A stretch of DNA of 64,000 bases from Acidovorax benzenivorans (GCF_028680575.1 NZ_JAPCKI010000015.1:58670-122669), one strand, 5' to 3'. Positions 25,736 through 35,356 are shown, counted from the stretch's first letter. The notes: generated by a model not told the origin, from the sequence alone. Numbers and translations are program-made.

Positions 25736-25747
25736 GGTCTGGGTGTT

Positions 25748-26365
25748 TCAGCCGTTGCGCGCTGTGTCCACCATGCCCAGCCGGGCGCGGATGCGCGACA
25801 GCGATACGGGCGAAATGCCCAGGTAGCTCGCCACGTGGTGTTGCGGCAGGTGCAGGGCCAACTCGCCGTGCGCGGCCAGAAAGGACTGGTAGCGCACCTC
25901 GGGTGGGTGGCTCAGCAGATCGGCCTCGCGTTGGGCTTGTTGCTGGAAGACATAGCCTAGGGCTTGCTCCAGCGGCGGCCCGATGTGGGGAAAGTGGCTC
26001 TGCCACTGTTGCAAGGTCGAATACGCCAGTTCCACCGCTTCGACCGGGGCGAGCGTCTCTATGGCGTAGGGGCTGGGCAGGGTCAGCGGCGGCGGGCTGC
26101 CAGCCACCCAGTGCCCAGGGCCGTGAAAGGATCGGTTGCGCTCGGTGCCGTGTTCGTTCAAGTAGAAAAACCGCACCATGCCGCTACGCAGGTGCCAGCA
26201 CCGCGTGCTGGCCTCGCCTGCGACCTGCAGCACCGCGCCCGCGCTGAATTGGCGGCGGGGCAAGGCCTGCCACAGTGCAGCCAGGGCCGGGGTGGTCTGC
26301 AGCAGGGCCTCCAGCGCGGGGGGCTGGCAGACGGTGCAGGCGCTGGCCGCTGGCTTCACACCCAC
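25748..26365 (-). CDS. Crp/Fnr-family transcriptional regulator
   Basis: An N-terminal cyclic-nucleotide-binding-like beta-roll (FSAGAVLQVAGEASTRCWHL, then SGMVRFFYLNEHG) is followed by a C-terminal helix-turn-helix (LPQHHVASYLGISPVSLSRIR). Four N-terminal region cysteines of FNR type are not present, so it is not an Fe-S oxygen sensor. Proteins of this branch often lack the cAMP contacts. GTG 26365 starts only 3 bases after the gcvP stop, so it may be translated from the glycine cleavage mRNA. It is convergent with the sulfite dehydrogenase genes. Confidence 0.8.
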   Translation of the reverse strand: MGVKPAASACTVCQPPALEALLQTTPALAALWQALPRRQFSAGAVLQVAGEASTRCWHLRSGMVRFFYLNEHGTERNRSFHGPGHWVAGSPPPLTLPSPYAIETLAPVEAVELAYSTLQQWQSHFPHIGPPLEQALGYVFQQQAQREADLLSHPPEVRYQSFLAAHGELALHLPQHHVASYLGISPVSLSRIRARLGMVDTARNG

Positions 26366-26368
26366 CCG

Positions 26369-29263
26369 TCAGGCGTAGTCCGCCACCGGGATGCAGCTGC
26401 AGCTCAGGTTGCGGTCACCCCACACGTTGTCCACGCGGCCCACGGGCGACCAGTATTTGTTGCTGCGCAGCGCGGCCACTGGGTAGGCTGCGGCCTCGCG
26501 GGTGTAGGGGCGGGCCCATTCGCCACTCAGCAGGCTTTCGGCGGTGTGTGGTGCGTTCTTGAGCGGGTTGTTGTCTTGCGGCAAGGCGCCGTTTTCGATC
26601 TGGCGGACCTCTTCGCGGATGGCGATCATCGCGTCGATGAAGCGGTCCAGTTCGAACAGGGTTTCGCTCTCGGTGGGCTCCACCATCAGCGTGTTGGGCA
26701 CGGGGAAGCTCAGCGTGGGCGCGTGGAAGCCGTAGTCGATGAGGCGCTTAGCCACGTCTTCGGCCATCACGCCGCTGGTTTCCTTGAGGCCACGCAGGTC
26801 CAGGATGCACTCATGGGCCACATGGCCGTTTTCGCTCGCGTACAGCGTGGGGTAGTGGTCCTTGAGGCGGGCGCTGATGTAGTTGGCACTGAGGATCGCC
26901 GTCTCGGTAGCGGCCTGCAGGCCGTCCGCGCCCATCATGCGGATATACATCCAGCTGATGGGCAGTACGGCGGCATTGCCCAGCGGGGCGGCGCTGACGG
27001 CACCCACGCCACCCGCTACGCCTGCTGTGGCATGGCCGGGCAGGAAGGGCACCAGGTCTTGCACCACGCACACGGGGCCCACGCCGGGGCCGCCGCCGCC
27101 ATGGGGAATGCAGAAGGTCTTGTGCAGGTTCAGGTGGCTCACATCGCCGCCGAACTCGCCAGGGGCGGCCACACCCACCAGGGCGTTCATGTTGGCGCCG
27201 TCCACATACACGCGGCCGCCATGGCTGTGCACCAGGGCGCACAGCTCTTTGACGCTGGTTTCAAACACGCCGTGGGTGCTGGGGTAAGTGATCATGACCG
27301 CCGCGAGGTTCGCGCTGTGCTGCTCGCACTTGGCTTTCAGGTCTACCAGGTCCACGTTGCCGCTGGCGTCGCAAGCGGTCACCACCACCTGCATGCCGGC
27401 CATCTGGGCGCTGGCGGGGTTGGTGCCATGGGCGCTGCTGGGAATGAGGCAGATGTTGCGATGACCGTCGCCGCGCGACTCGTGGAAGCCCTTGATGGCC
27501 AGCAGGCCGGCGTACTCGCCTTGTGAACCCGCGTTGGGTTGCAGGCTGATGCCAGCGTAGCCTGTGGCCTGGCACAGCCAGGCGCGCAGTTGTTCGTCCA
27601 GCTCCTTGTAGCCCACCAGCTGGTCAGCGGGAGCAAAAGGGTGCACGTTGGCGAACTCGGGCCAGGTGATGGGGATCATCTCGCTGGTGGCGTTGAGCTT
27701 CATGGTGCACGAGCCCAGCGGGATCATGCTGCGGTCCAGCGCCAGGTCCTTGTCGGACAGCTGGCGGATGTAGCGCAGCATGCCGGTTTCGGAGTGGTGG
27801 GTGTTGAACACCGGGTGCGTCAGATAGCTGCTGGTGCGGCGCAACTCGGCGGGAATGAGAGGCTCCACTCCCTTTTCAAAGGCATCGAAGGTGGGGAGTG
27901 CCTGGCCGTCCTTGGCGAAGATCTTCCACAGCAGCTCGATGTCGGCGCGTGTGGTGGTCTCGTCCAGCGAGATGCACAGGTACTCTTTGAAGTAGATCCG
28001 CAGGTTGGCGCCCAGGCTGATTGCCTTGGAAGCTATGGATTGTGTAGCGTTTTGGGTGTGCAGGCTCACGGTGTCGAAGGTTGCCTGTGCACGCACGGGC
28101 GCACCCAGTTGCTGCAGCCCTTGCGTGAGGATGGCGGTGTAGCTGGCCACACGCTGCGCAATGCGCTTGAGGCCTTCAGGGCCGTGGTACACGGCATACA
28201 TGCTGGCAACCACGGCGGGCAGCACCTGGGCCGTACAGATGTTGGAGGTGGCCTTTTCGCGGCGGATGTGTTGCTCGCGTGTTTGCAGGGCCAGGCGGTA
28301 GGCGGGCTTGCCATGCACATCAACGCTGACGCCCACCAGGCGGCCTGGCATGGAGCGCTTGAATTCGTCGCGGCAGGCCATGTAAGCGGCGTGGGGGCCA
28401 CCTGCGCCCATGGGCATGCCAAAGCGTTGGGTGGTGCCCACAACGATGTCGGCGCCTTGTTCGCCGGGTGGCGTGATGAGGGTCAGCGCCAGCAGATCGG
28501 CCGCCACGATGAAGGCGGCCTGCTTGGCGTGGGCCTTTTCCACATCGGCGCGCAGGTCGTCGATGCGGCCGCTGGTGGCGGGGTACTGGGCCAGCACGGC
28601 AAAGTAGTCGCCATCCAGCAAGGTGTTCCATTCGTCGGCCGAGTTGGCCAGGCGCACTTCCAGGCCCAGGGGTTTGGCGCGGGTCTGGATCACTTCAATC
28701 GTCTGCGGGTGTGCGTCGCCCGCCACCACAAACACGTTGCTCTTGGATTTCACCGAGCGCTTGGCCAGCGTCATGGCCTCGGCGGCGGCGGTGGCCTCGT
28801 CCAGCATCGATGCGTTGGCAATCGGCATGCCGGTGAGGTCGCACACCATGGTCTGGAAGTTGACCAGGGCTTCCATGCGGCCTTGCGAAATTTCGGCCTG
28901 GTAGGGCGTGTAGGCGGTGTACCAGGCGGGGTTTTCCAGAATGTTGCGCAGGATGACGCCGGGGGTGTGCGTGCCGTAGTAGCCCTGGCCGATGAAGCTC
29001 TTGAGCAACTGGTTCTTGCCCGCGATGGCCTTGAGTTCGGCCAGCGCTGCGGCCTCGGCGGCGGCGGGCGGCAGGTCCATGGCGCTGCTGCGTGCGATGG
29101 AGCGCGGCACGATGGAGTCAATGAGTGCGCGGCGCGAGGCCTCGCCAATCACCGAGAGCATGTGCGCTTCATCGGCCGCATCAATGCCGATGTGGCGGGG
29201 CAGGAATTCGGCGGCGTTTTCCAGCGCGGACAACGGCAGGGATGTGGACAGGTCGGCAGTCAT
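26369..29263 (-). CDS. gcvP: Glycine dehydrogenase (decarboxylating), P-protein
   Basis: The enzyme decarboxylates glycine and hands the aminomethyl group to GcvH. It is a full-length fused alpha/beta P-protein of 964 residues. The PLP lysine is about K714 in [18 protein letters not shown], and the glycine-rich loops and the C-terminal PTESE motif are present. It is the last core gene of gcvT-gcvH-gcvP under the glycine riboswitch. A segment around 28030-28060 resembles part of the dispersed AGCTAT repeat, but the protein keeps its normal length there. Confidence 0.97.
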   Translation of the reverse strand: MTADLSTSLPLSALENAAEFLPRHIGIDAADEAHMLSVIGEASRRALIDSIVPRSIARSSAMDLPPAAAEAAALAELKAIAGKNQLLKSFIGQGYYGTHTPGVILRNILENPAWYTAYTPYQAEISQGRMEALVNFQTMVCDLTGMPIANASMLDEATAAAEAMTLAKRSVKSKSNVFVVAGDAHPQTIEVIQTRAKPLGLEVRLANSADEWNTLLDGDYFAVLAQYPATSGRIDDLRADVEKAHAKQAAFIVAADLLALTLITPPGEQGADIVVGTTQRFGMPMGAGGPHAAYMACRDEFKRSMPGRLVGVSVDVHGKPAYRLALQTREQHIRREKATSNICTAQVLPAVVASMYAVYHGPEGLKRIAQRVASYTAILTQGLQQLGAPVRAQATFDTVSLHTQNATQSIASKAISLGANLRIYFKEYLCISLDETTTRADIELLWKIFAKDGQALPTFDAFEKGVEPLIPAELRRTSSYLTHPVFNTHHSETGMLRYIRQLSDKDLALDRSMIPLGSCTMKLNATSEMIPITWPEFANVHPFAPADQLVGYKELDEQLRAWLCQATGYAGISLQPNAGSQGEYAGLLAIKGFHESRGDGHRNICLIPSSAHGTNPASAQMAGMQVVVTACDASGNVDLVDLKAKCEQHSANLAAVMITYPSTHGVFETSVKELCALVHSHGGRVYVDGANMNALVGVAAPGEFGGDVSHLNLHKTFCIPHGGGGPGVGPVCVVQDLVPFLPGHATAGVAGGVGAVSAAPLGNAAVLPISWMYIRMMGADGLQAATETAILSANYISARLKDHYPTLYASENGHVAHECILDLRGLKETSGVMAEDVAKRLIDYGFHAPTLSFPVPNTLMVEPTESETLFELDRFIDAMIAIREEVRQIENGALPQDNNPLKNAPHTAESLLSGEWARPYTREAAAYPVAALRSNKYWSPVGRVDNVWGDRNLSCSCIPVADYA

Positions 29264-29280
29264 GGCGGGCGTAGGGGTGC

Positions 29281-29378
29281 TATGAAAAGAGAAGCTGCTT
29301 GCGCTTGTATTTTGTGCGTTTCAAGGACTTTTGCCTTGAAACCCAATGGAATCAAGCGCTGGCAGCTATGGTTTTTGA
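29281..29378 (-). repeat. Long dispersed palindromic repeat between gcvH and gcvP
   Basis: The outer arms AGCTGCTTGCGCTTG (29293-29307) and CAAGCGCTGGCAGCT (29353-29367) pair with three mismatches. The inner arms GTTTCAAGG (29318-29326) and CCTTGAAAC (29334-29342) pair perfectly. The result is a ~75-nt stem-loop in the gcvH-gcvP intercistronic gap. It could protect or terminate mRNA. It belongs to the same repeat family as 49964-50023 and 54856-54915. Confidence 0.65.
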
Positions 29379-29402
29379 AACCGGAGAGTGACCAAGTGCC
29401 AA

Positions 29403-29777
29403 TCAGGCGTTGGCGGCGAAGGCGGTGTAGGCCGTTTCGTCCATCAGCTCGGCCAGCTGGCCCGCGTCGGCCAGCTTGACCTTGAAGAACCAGCCAGCGC
29501 CCAGCGGGTCGGTGTTGGCCAGGGCGGGGTCGGCGCGCAGGGCTTCGTTCACTTCCACGATCTCGCCCGCGACGGGCATGTACACATCGGCAGCAGCCTT
29601 CACGGATTCGACCACGCCTGCCACGTCGCCTTGGTTGAACGTGGCGCCCACTTCGGGCAGGTCCACAAACACCACATCGCCCAGCGCGTCTTGCGCGTGC
29701 ACGGTGATGCCCACCACAGCGGCGGCGGCGTCAGCGGCGTTGATCCACTCGTGTTCTTTGGAAAATTTGACGGTCAT
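29403..29777 (-). CDS. gcvH: Glycine cleavage system H-protein
   Basis: This lipoylated carrier shuttles the aminomethyl intermediate between GcvP and GcvT. It is 124 residues long, with the lipoyl-lysine K60 in GVVESVKAAADVY, followed by the characteristic PVAGEIVEVNEAL. A GGAG site precedes the ATG. It lies between gcvT (102 bases upstream) and gcvP (139 bases downstream). Confidence 0.96.
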   Translation of the reverse strand: MTVKFSKEHEWINAADAAAAVVGITVHAQDALGDVVFVDLPEVGATFNQGDVAGVVESVKAAADVYMPVAGEIVEVNEALRADPALANTDPLGAGWFFKVKLADAGQLAELMDETAYTAFAANA

Positions 29778-29879
29778 GAGGGGCTCCTCGAAATGGGTTG
29801 AAAAGGGTTTGAAAAAGCGAAACCTGAATGTAGCGGCTGAAGCGGGGGCGGCGTATGACGCCCCATCGCCCCGCTGGCT

Positions 29880-31022
29880 TCAGCCGCGGAAATAGTTGGC
29901 GGGCGTGAAAGGCATGGCACGCACTTCCATCGGCACGGCCTTGCCACGCACGATGGCGTTCACGCGGGTGCCGATGGCTGCAAAGGCCGGGGTGACATAG
30001 CCCATGGCCACGGGTTCGTTCACTGTGGGGCCGAGCAGGCCGCTGGTCACTTCGCCAATCTTCTGGCCGTCGGTGCTCTGCAGCTCGGTGTGTTCGCGCA
30101 CGGGCACGCGCTCCAGCGCGACCAGGCCCACGCGCTTGCGGGGCAGGCTGGCGGGGGTGTCGATCTGCGCGAGCACCTTGTCCGCACCGGGAAAACCGCC
30201 TGCGCGTGCACCGCCCGTGCGGCGCACCTTCTGAATGGCCCAGTTCAAGGCGGCCTCGGGCGGCGTGGTGGTGGTGTCGATGTCGTTGCCGTACAGGCAC
30301 AGACCGGCTTCGAGCCGCAGCGAATTGCGCGCGCCCAGGCCAATGGGCTTGACCTCGGGCTGGGCTAGCAGCGCGCGGGCCAGGGTGTCGGCCTGCGCTG
30401 CGGGCACCGAGATTTCAAAGCCGTCTTCGCCCGTGTAGCCGCTGCGGGTCACAAAGCAGTCGCAGCCAGCGATGGTGAAGTGCCCCCCGGTCATGAACAC
30501 CAGCTTTTCCACTCCGGGCGCCAGACGGGCGAGGGCGGTGACGGCCTGCGGGCCTTGCAGCGCTAGCAAGGCATGGTCAGGCATGGGTACCACCTTGCAG
30601 CGCTGGCCGATGCGGGCCTGGATGTGAGCGATGTCACCCACTTTGCAAGCACCGTTGACGATGACAAACAGCGTGGGCTCGCCATCCACGGTGCCTTGGT
30701 TGAAGAACATCAGATCGTCGATGACCGTGCCCTCATCGGTCAGCAGCAGGCCGTAGCGCTGCTTGCCCACCGGCAGGTCAATCACATCCACGGGCATCAG
30801 GGTTTCAAAGGCTGCAGCGGCATCGGGGCCGATGAGCTTGAGCTGGCCCATGTGTGAGACATCGAACAGGCCCGCAGCGCTGCGCGTGTGCAGGTGTTCG
30901 GCCATCAGGCCAGCGGGGTATTGCACAGGCATGGAATAGCCTGCAAACGGCACCATGCGGGCGCCCAGTTCGATATGCAGGGCGTTCAGGGGCGTGGTGA
31001 GCAGGGGGGCGGTGGCTGACAT
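29880..31022 (-). CDS. gcvT: Glycine cleavage system aminomethyltransferase, T-protein
   Basis: It transfers the one-carbon unit to tetrahydrofolate and releases ammonia. The protein has 380 residues. The N-terminal substrate region (HIELGARMVPFAGYSMPVQY) and the later RSGYTGEDGFEI and GARNSLRLEAGLCLYG motifs are intact. I place the start at 31022 (MSATAPL): GGAG lies 8 bases upstream and the homologous region begins there. The longer frame to 31211 would run through the riboswitch. Expression is probably glycine-induced. Confidence 0.96.
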   Translation of the reverse strand: MSATAPLLTTPLNALHIELGARMVPFAGYSMPVQYPAGLMAEHLHTRSAAGLFDVSHMGQLKLIGPDAAAAFETLMPVDVIDLPVGKQRYGLLLTDEGTVIDDLMFFNQGTVDGEPTLFVIVNGACKVGDIAHIQARIGQRCKVVPMPDHALLALQGPQAVTALARLAPGVEKLVFMTGGHFTIAGCDCFVTRSGYTGEDGFEISVPAAQADTLARALLAQPEVKPIGLGARNSLRLEAGLCLYGNDIDTTTTPPEAALNWAIQKVRRTGGARAGGFPGADKVLAQIDTPASLPRKRVGLVALERVPVREHTELQSTDGQKIGEVTSGLLGPTVNEPVAMGYVTPAFAAIGTRVNAIVRGKAVPMEVRAMPFTPANYFRG

Positions 31023-31033
31023 GGCGGACTCCG

Positions 31034-31078
31034 GGGCAAATAGGGGCCGCGACCACAGTGTGGCCACGGGATTTGCCC
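31034..31078 (-). promoter_or_regulatory. Putative expression platform of the glycine riboswitch
   Basis: In the gcvT leader RNA GGGCAAAT (31078-31071) can pair with ATTTGCCC (31041-31034), next to the gcvT ribosome site. The same GGG is also part of the closing stem of aptamer 2 (CCC...GGG). The two pairings exclude each other. No T-run is present, so control would be at translation rather than termination. This is an inference from pairing. Confidence 0.5.
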
Positions 31079-31311
31079 TGCTGTCCGCTTTACCTGAGAG
31101 ATTCACCGCAGCGCCCTGGCTGGCCGTGCGGTTTGCTCCTTCGGTGGATGGATGCCACATTGCGATGCATGGGCGGTCCATCTCTCTCCAGCAAGGGAAC
31201 GCCCGCATCACTGCGGGCGTTTGTCAGTCCTTTTGCCTGAGCGTTCGGCTGCTGCCTGCGCCTTCGGCGGTGCTGCGCGTCTTGGTGGCAAGACGGAGCA
31301 CTCTCTCCTGA
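31079..31311 (-). ncRNA. Tandem glycine riboswitch upstream of gcvT
   Basis: Read on the minus strand, two glycine aptamers follow each other. Aptamer 1 has GGAGAG near 31310, then GCCGAAGGCGCAGG and CTCAGGCAAAAGGACTGAC. Aptamer 2 has GGAGAGAG near 31185, CACCGAAGGAGCAAACC and CTCTCAGGTAAAGCGGACAG. The closing stems are GTCAG/CTGAC and CCC..GCT/AGC..GGG. These are the conserved cores of the gcvT riboswitch class. A 9-bp GC-rich hairpin sits in the linker (31198-31221). Confidence 0.93.
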
Positions 31312-31325
31312 CCCGGCGATTCTAA

Positions 31326-32603
31326 CTACTTTGCGTAGACCCAATCGCGCAGCGCGAGCGAGATCGACGGCACATAGGTGATGACCAGCAGGCATACCAG
31401 GATCACGCCCACAAAGGGCAGCAGGTGTTTGACGATGCGGTCCAGCGATATGCGGGCCACCGTGCAGGCCGCAAACAGGTTGACCCCAAAGGGTGGTGTG
31501 ATCATGCCCAGCGCCAGGTTCACCACCATGATCAGGCCGAAGTGCACGGGGTCCACCCCAAAATGCATGGCCACGGGCGCCAGGATGGGCGCCAGCACGA
31601 TGATGGCGGCGCTGGTCTCGATGAACATGCCGATGAGGAACAGCGCTGCATTCACGCCCAGCAGGAACAGGGCAGGGGACTGCAGCACCGCCTCCAACCA
31701 GCGGCCGATGGCATCGGGCACACCAGCGCGTGTGATGAGGAACGCAAACAGCCCGGCATTGGCGATGATGAACATGATCACCGCCGACGAGATGGCTGAC
31801 TTGCGCAGAATGGCGAACAAGTCCTTGAGCTTGATCTCGCGGTAGATGACCACGCCCACGATCAGCGCATAGAACACCGCCACGGCCGAGGCCTCGGTGG
31901 GCGTGAAGACGCCGCCGTAGATGCCACCGAGGATGATCACAGGCATCAGCAACGCCCACCCGGCCTGCAGCGTGGCCTTACCAAAAGGCATGCGGCCGTC
32001 CCCGTCGTTCTTGCCCCAGCCCTTGTACTTGCAGTACGCCCATACAAAGAGCATCAGGGCTGCGCTGATGAGCAGCCCTGGGCCAAAGCCCGCGATGAAC
32101 AGCTCGCCAATCGACACCTCGGCACTCACGCCGTACAGAATCATGGGGATGGAGGGCGGGATGATTACACCCAGCTCAGCGCTGGTGGCCTGTAGCGCAG
32201 CCGCATAGCTCGTGGGGTAGCCGTGCTTGATCAGCGCCGGAATCAGGATGGCGCCAATCGCGAACGTGGTAGCCACCGACGAGCCCGACACGGCCGCAAA
32301 AATCATGCAGGTCAGCACGCAGGTCATGGGCAGACCGCCCTGCACGCCGCCGACGATGCTCTTGGCAAACTCGACCAAGCGGCGCGAGATGCCGCCGGTT
32401 TCCATCAGATTGCCCGCCAGGATGAAGAACGGGATGGCAGCCAGTGGAAACTTGTTGATCGCACCGAACATCTCCTTGACGGAAATGAGCATGTTCGCAT
32501 TGGATGCCTGGATGCCCAGGATAGAGGCCAAACCGATGGACACTGCCACCGAGACGGTGAGTGCAAAGCACAGCACCATCGTTGAAATCATGACCAAACT
32601 CAT
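31326..32603 (-). CDS. TRAP transporter large permease, DctM type
   Basis: This is a 425-residue membrane protein with about 12 helices, the ion-coupled channel subunit of a TRAP transporter. Family blocks include PFFILAGNLMETGGISRRLV, AAVSGSSVATTFAIG, PPSIPMILYGV and ITPPFGVNLFAA. Its start overlaps dctQ by 4 bases (ATGA). With dctQ and dctP just upstream it forms a complete P-Q-M set. The substrate is probably a carboxylate, but nothing in the sequence identifies it. Confidence 0.93.
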   Translation of the reverse strand: MSLVMISTMVLCFALTVSVAVSIGLASILGIQASNANMLISVKEMFGAINKFPLAAIPFFILAGNLMETGGISRRLVEFAKSIVGGVQGGLPMTCVLTCMIFAAVSGSSVATTFAIGAILIPALIKHGYPTSYAAALQATSAELGVIIPPSIPMILYGVSAEVSIGELFIAGFGPGLLISAALMLFVWAYCKYKGWGKNDGDGRMPFGKATLQAGWALLMPVIILGGIYGGVFTPTEASAVAVFYALIVGVVIYREIKLKDLFAILRKSAISSAVIMFIIANAGLFAFLITRAGVPDAIGRWLEAVLQSPALFLLGVNAALFLIGMFIETSAAIIVLAPILAPVAMHFGVDPVHFGLIMVVNLALGMITPPFGVNLFAACTVARISLDRIVKHLLPFVGVILVCLLVITYVPSISLALRDWVYAK

Positions 32604-33094
32604 TGGGCAGTCTCCAGTTCCATACGCAGGGGATCAATGAGGTTGCCAATGATGCCGATCACACAAAACAGCCCCCCCACCGGCATGGCGAGGTAGGCCC
32701 AGAACATGGACACGGATTCCAGCCCGGCCATGCTTTGCACGCCACCACGGCGCGCGTAGTCCCAGCCATACCAGATGATGATGCCGATCAGGGCCAGGGC
32801 GGCCAGAGCCACCACCCAGTCCAGCACCCGCTTGATGCGGGGCGGACTCCATCGGTACAGCACATCCACGCTCACCATCGCGCCCTGGCGAAAGGCGGCG
32901 GGGATGGCCAGGAACACCATCCAGATCAGGCTGAAGCGGATCAGAACTTCGGTCCATTCGGCGGGCTGCTCCAGCACAAAACGCGTCACGATCTGGAACA
33001 TCCCCAGGGCAGAGGCCAGAGTGAGCATGGCGCAAGCGCCCAGCATGGCGATGAAGGTGGTCCATCGCTCGAAGGTGAGAAAAACATTTTTCAT
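32600..33094 (-). CDS. TRAP transporter small permease, DctQ type
   Basis: The protein has 164 residues and four membrane helices. The DctQ pattern (TLASALGMFQIVTRFVLEQP, AEWTEVLIRFSLIWMVFLAI, REGAMVSVD-like RQGAMVSVDVLY) is clear. It stabilises the large permease and contacts the binding protein. It lies between dctP, separated by 116 bases with a terminator hairpin, and dctM with a 4-base overlap. Confidence 0.9.
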   Translation of the reverse strand: MKNVFLTFERWTTFIAMLGACAMLTLASALGMFQIVTRFVLEQPAEWTEVLIRFSLIWMVFLAIPAAFRQGAMVSVDVLYRWSPPRIKRVLDWVVALAALALIGIIIWYGWDYARRGGVQSMAGLESVSMFWAYLAMPVGGLFCVIGIIGNLIDPLRMELETAQ

Positions 33095-33143
33095 GGGGCA
33101 GTGCCAACCATGGGCAAGTGGTAAAAATTTGGAGGAATAAGAA

Positions 33144-33178
33144 TAAAAACGCCCGATAGCGCAATGGCTACGGGCGTT
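33144..33178 (-). terminator. Intrinsic terminator/attenuator between dctP and dctQ
   Basis: On the minus strand AACGCCCG TAGC CATTGC GCTA T CGGGCGTT is followed by TTTTTATTC. It lies 33 bases after the dctP stop and would let only part of the transcripts reach dctQM. That yields much binding protein and little permease. A GCTATT/AATAGC palindrome precedes it (33182-33198). Confidence 0.75.
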
Positions 33179-33210
33179 GGGTGCTATTTTAGTAATAGCG
33201 TCTGCGGGGG

Positions 33211-34182
33211 TTACTTGACGTCACGGATCTTGTCGATGGCAGCCTTGCTGAACTGCTTTTCAAACTCGGCATTGACCGGCGCCAGTGCCGCCACAAATTT
33301 GGTCTTGTCCACGTTGTCGATCACGGTCATGCCTTTGGCGCGGAGGTCGGCCACGCCTTTGGCGTCGTCCTCGTCCACACGGGCGCGGTTGGCTTTGGTG
33401 CCTTCCTTGGCGGCATCGACGAAGGCCTGCTTGTCGGCCGCCGACAGTTTGTCGAACGCCGCCTTGTTCATCACAAAGATACAGGGCGAATACACGTGGC
33501 CGGTGAGCGTCAGGTGTTTTTGCACTTGGTCGAACTTGGCCGAGATGATGACCGACAGCGGGTTCTCCTGGCCGTCTACCGTGCCTTGCTGCAGCGCCGT
33601 GAACACTTCAGGGAAGGCCATGGGCGTGGTGATGATGCCAAAGCCCTTGTAGGCGGCGATGTGCACGGGGTTCTCCATGGTGCGCATCTTCAGGCCCTTC
33701 AGGTCGCCGGGCTCCTTCACGTCGCGCTTGCTGTTGGTCATGTGGCGGAAGCCGTTCTCGGCCCATGCCAACGCCTTGAAGCCCTTGGCGTCAAACTTGG
33801 CCAGCAGGTCTTGGCCAATAGGGCCATCCAGCACTGCGCGGGCATGTGCCTTGTCGCGGAACAGGAATGGCACGTCCAGGATCTTGGTCTCGGGCACAAA
33901 GTTGGGCACCGGGCCGGTGGAGCTGAACGCCAGCTCTTGCGTGCCCAGCTGCACGGCTTCAATCGATTCGCGCTCGCCGCCCAAGGCGCCGTTATAGAAG
34001 GTCTGCACCTTGTAGCGGCCGCCCGTGCGTTTTTCCACTTCCTTGGCAAACGTGTCGATGGCGACGCCCTGGTGGGAGTTCTGGGCCGTCGAGATGCTGA
34101 TGCGCATGGTGGTCTGCGCGGCAGCGGTGGCCACAAAGCCGAGCGCGAGGCTCAGGCCAACGACGAGTTTGGTCAATTGCAT
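33211..34182 (-). CDS. TRAP transporter substrate-binding protein, DctP type
   Basis: This periplasmic receptor has a signal peptide MQLTKLVVGLSLALGFVATA cleaved at AAAQ. The mature protein shows the DctP pattern (RISISTAQNSHQGVAIDTF, LGGERESIEAVQLGTQEL) and an Arg-containing ligand motif (LKGLKMRTMENPVH), the residue that binds the substrate carboxylate. The start at 34182 has CAGGAG seven bases upstream; the frame to 34290 lacks support. The length of 323 residues is normal. Confidence 0.92.
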   Translation of the reverse strand: MQLTKLVVGLSLALGFVATAAAQTTMRISISTAQNSHQGVAIDTFAKEVEKRTGGRYKVQTFYNGALGGERESIEAVQLGTQELAFSSTGPVPNFVPETKILDVPFLFRDKAHARAVLDGPIGQDLLAKFDAKGFKALAWAENGFRHMTNSKRDVKEPGDLKGLKMRTMENPVHIAAYKGFGIITTPMAFPEVFTALQQGTVDGQENPLSVIISAKFDQVQKHLTLTGHVYSPCIFVMNKAAFDKLSAADKQAFVDAAKEGTKANRARVDEDDAKGVADLRAKGMTVIDNVDKTKFVAALAPVNAEFEKQFSKAAIDKIRDVK

Positions 34183-34652
34183 GGTGTCTCCTGTTGATGG
34201 TGGGCCAGGGTGAAAGGGTGCGCTGTAGCTCCTTGCGAAGCCACCCCCAGGCTCGCTCAAATTATGGCGGTGCAGCATGGCCGCAGGCATCGGGGTTTGT
34301 GCTGGTAAGCGTGCTTATCAACTGGGCCAGAAGGTGTTTGCAGTTGCATTGGCGACACCTGTGGCGCTGCGCTGGTCCGTGGTGGTGCGCAGCCAGCGCT
34401 GCCGCCTGCTGGTATTGGCATGCCACGCCCTGACCCCGGGGCGGCCTTCATGGATGAAGGGACTGGAATGCCAAGGGCCCCGTGCTGGCGGTAACCAGCC
34501 GGGGCCTTGTCAATTTGTGCGCTCCGGTAAGAGCGCCTTGATGGAAGAAGTATGCGCTGAGGGTTGTAGATGAATTTGCTGAATTTGGTGCAATTTTCTT
34601 CTGTTGCAGAATAATTTTCTGCATTTTGATAATTTATTGAATAATCAGGCCG
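34183..34652. promoter_or_regulatory. 470-base divergent regulatory gap between dctP and the Lrp gene
   Basis: No gene is seen. It holds a palindrome TAAGC GT GCTTA (34306-34317), a perfect palindrome CCTTCAT GG ATGAAGG (34445-34460), a large hairpin with GGCCCCG/CGGGGCC and GCTGG/CCAGC arms (34476-34506), and a strikingly AT-rich 80-base stretch before the Lrp start (34570-34650). The last is typical for Lrp/AsnC-bound promoters. Confidence 0.45.
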
Positions 34653-35111
34653 ATGGATCGACTCGATAGAAAAATTCTCGCTGTGCTGCAAGCCAACGCG
34701 CGCGCCAGCCTGCAAGAGATCGGGCAGGCCGTGGGCCTGAGCCCGTCGCCGTGCTGGGGCCGCATCAAAAAGATGGAAGAGGCTGGCGTCATCCAGGGCT
34801 ACACGGTGCGGATCAATCCGCAGTCGCTGGACCTGGCCGATACGGTGCTGGTGCAGGTCACGCTCGACAGCCACTCCGACAACACGCTTGAAAAGTTTGG
34901 CGAGACACTGGCCAGCATCCCGGAAGTGATCGAGGCGCATCTGGTTTCTGGCGACTACGACTACCTGCTGCGCATCGTCGTCAAGGACACCCGCGACTAC
35001 GAGCGCCTTCTGCGCGAGAAGCTCTACAAGATCAAAGGCATACGCCACAGCCGCTCCAGCTTTGTGCTGCGAACCTTGAAGAAGGCAGACCTGCCACTGT
35101 TCACGGGCTAA
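34653..35111 (+). CDS. Lrp/AsnC-family transcriptional regulator
   Basis: The 152-residue protein has an N-terminal helix-turn-helix (MDRLDRKILAVLQANARAS, LQEIGQAVGLSPSPCWGRI) and a C-terminal RAM domain (VIEAHLVSGDYDYLLRIVV). Lrp-type regulators sense amino acids. It lies divergent from the first TRAP operon and upstream of the predicted 5-oxoproline genes, so either could be its target. An AT-rich leader of about 80 bases precedes it. Confidence 0.92.
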   Translation: MDRLDRKILAVLQANARASLQEIGQAVGLSPSPCWGRIKKMEEAGVIQGYTVRINPQSLDLADTVLVQVTLDSHSDNTLEKFGETLASIPEVIEAHLVSGDYDYLLRIVVKDTRDYERLLREKLYKIKGIRHSRSSFVLRTLKKADLPLFTG

Positions 35112-35356
35112 TTCAGCTTTCGGGTACCTGGTTGAGGGCCGTGGTTTCCTTGCAGAAAGCTGGCAACGCATCGTTGGCGCGTGCACTGCAAGCGTGCCGT
35201 TCGGCGTCTGGCACGCGAAATGCGGCTGCACAATGGTTTTCCATCGCTGGGTCGACACGGGCGCCAACGGGTGATGCCGGCTTTGCGCACCAATGCAGTG
35301 CGCTCGTTCGACTGGCGTGCCGAGCACCTGAACCACAGAGACACCCGAAGAACACC

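Noticed and set aside
28030..28060. Possible repeat insertion inside gcvP
   Set aside because: The stretch resembles the AGCTAT repeat, but the GcvP protein has normal length and alignment there (for example [13 protein letters not shown] against FDTLCIEVADKAG), so an insertion is not needed.
34257..35336. A 359-codon minus-strand frame opposite the Lrp gene and its leader
   Set aside because: The plus strand encodes a complete Lrp/AsnC protein; the antisense frame crosses the AT-rich promoter and has no domain.
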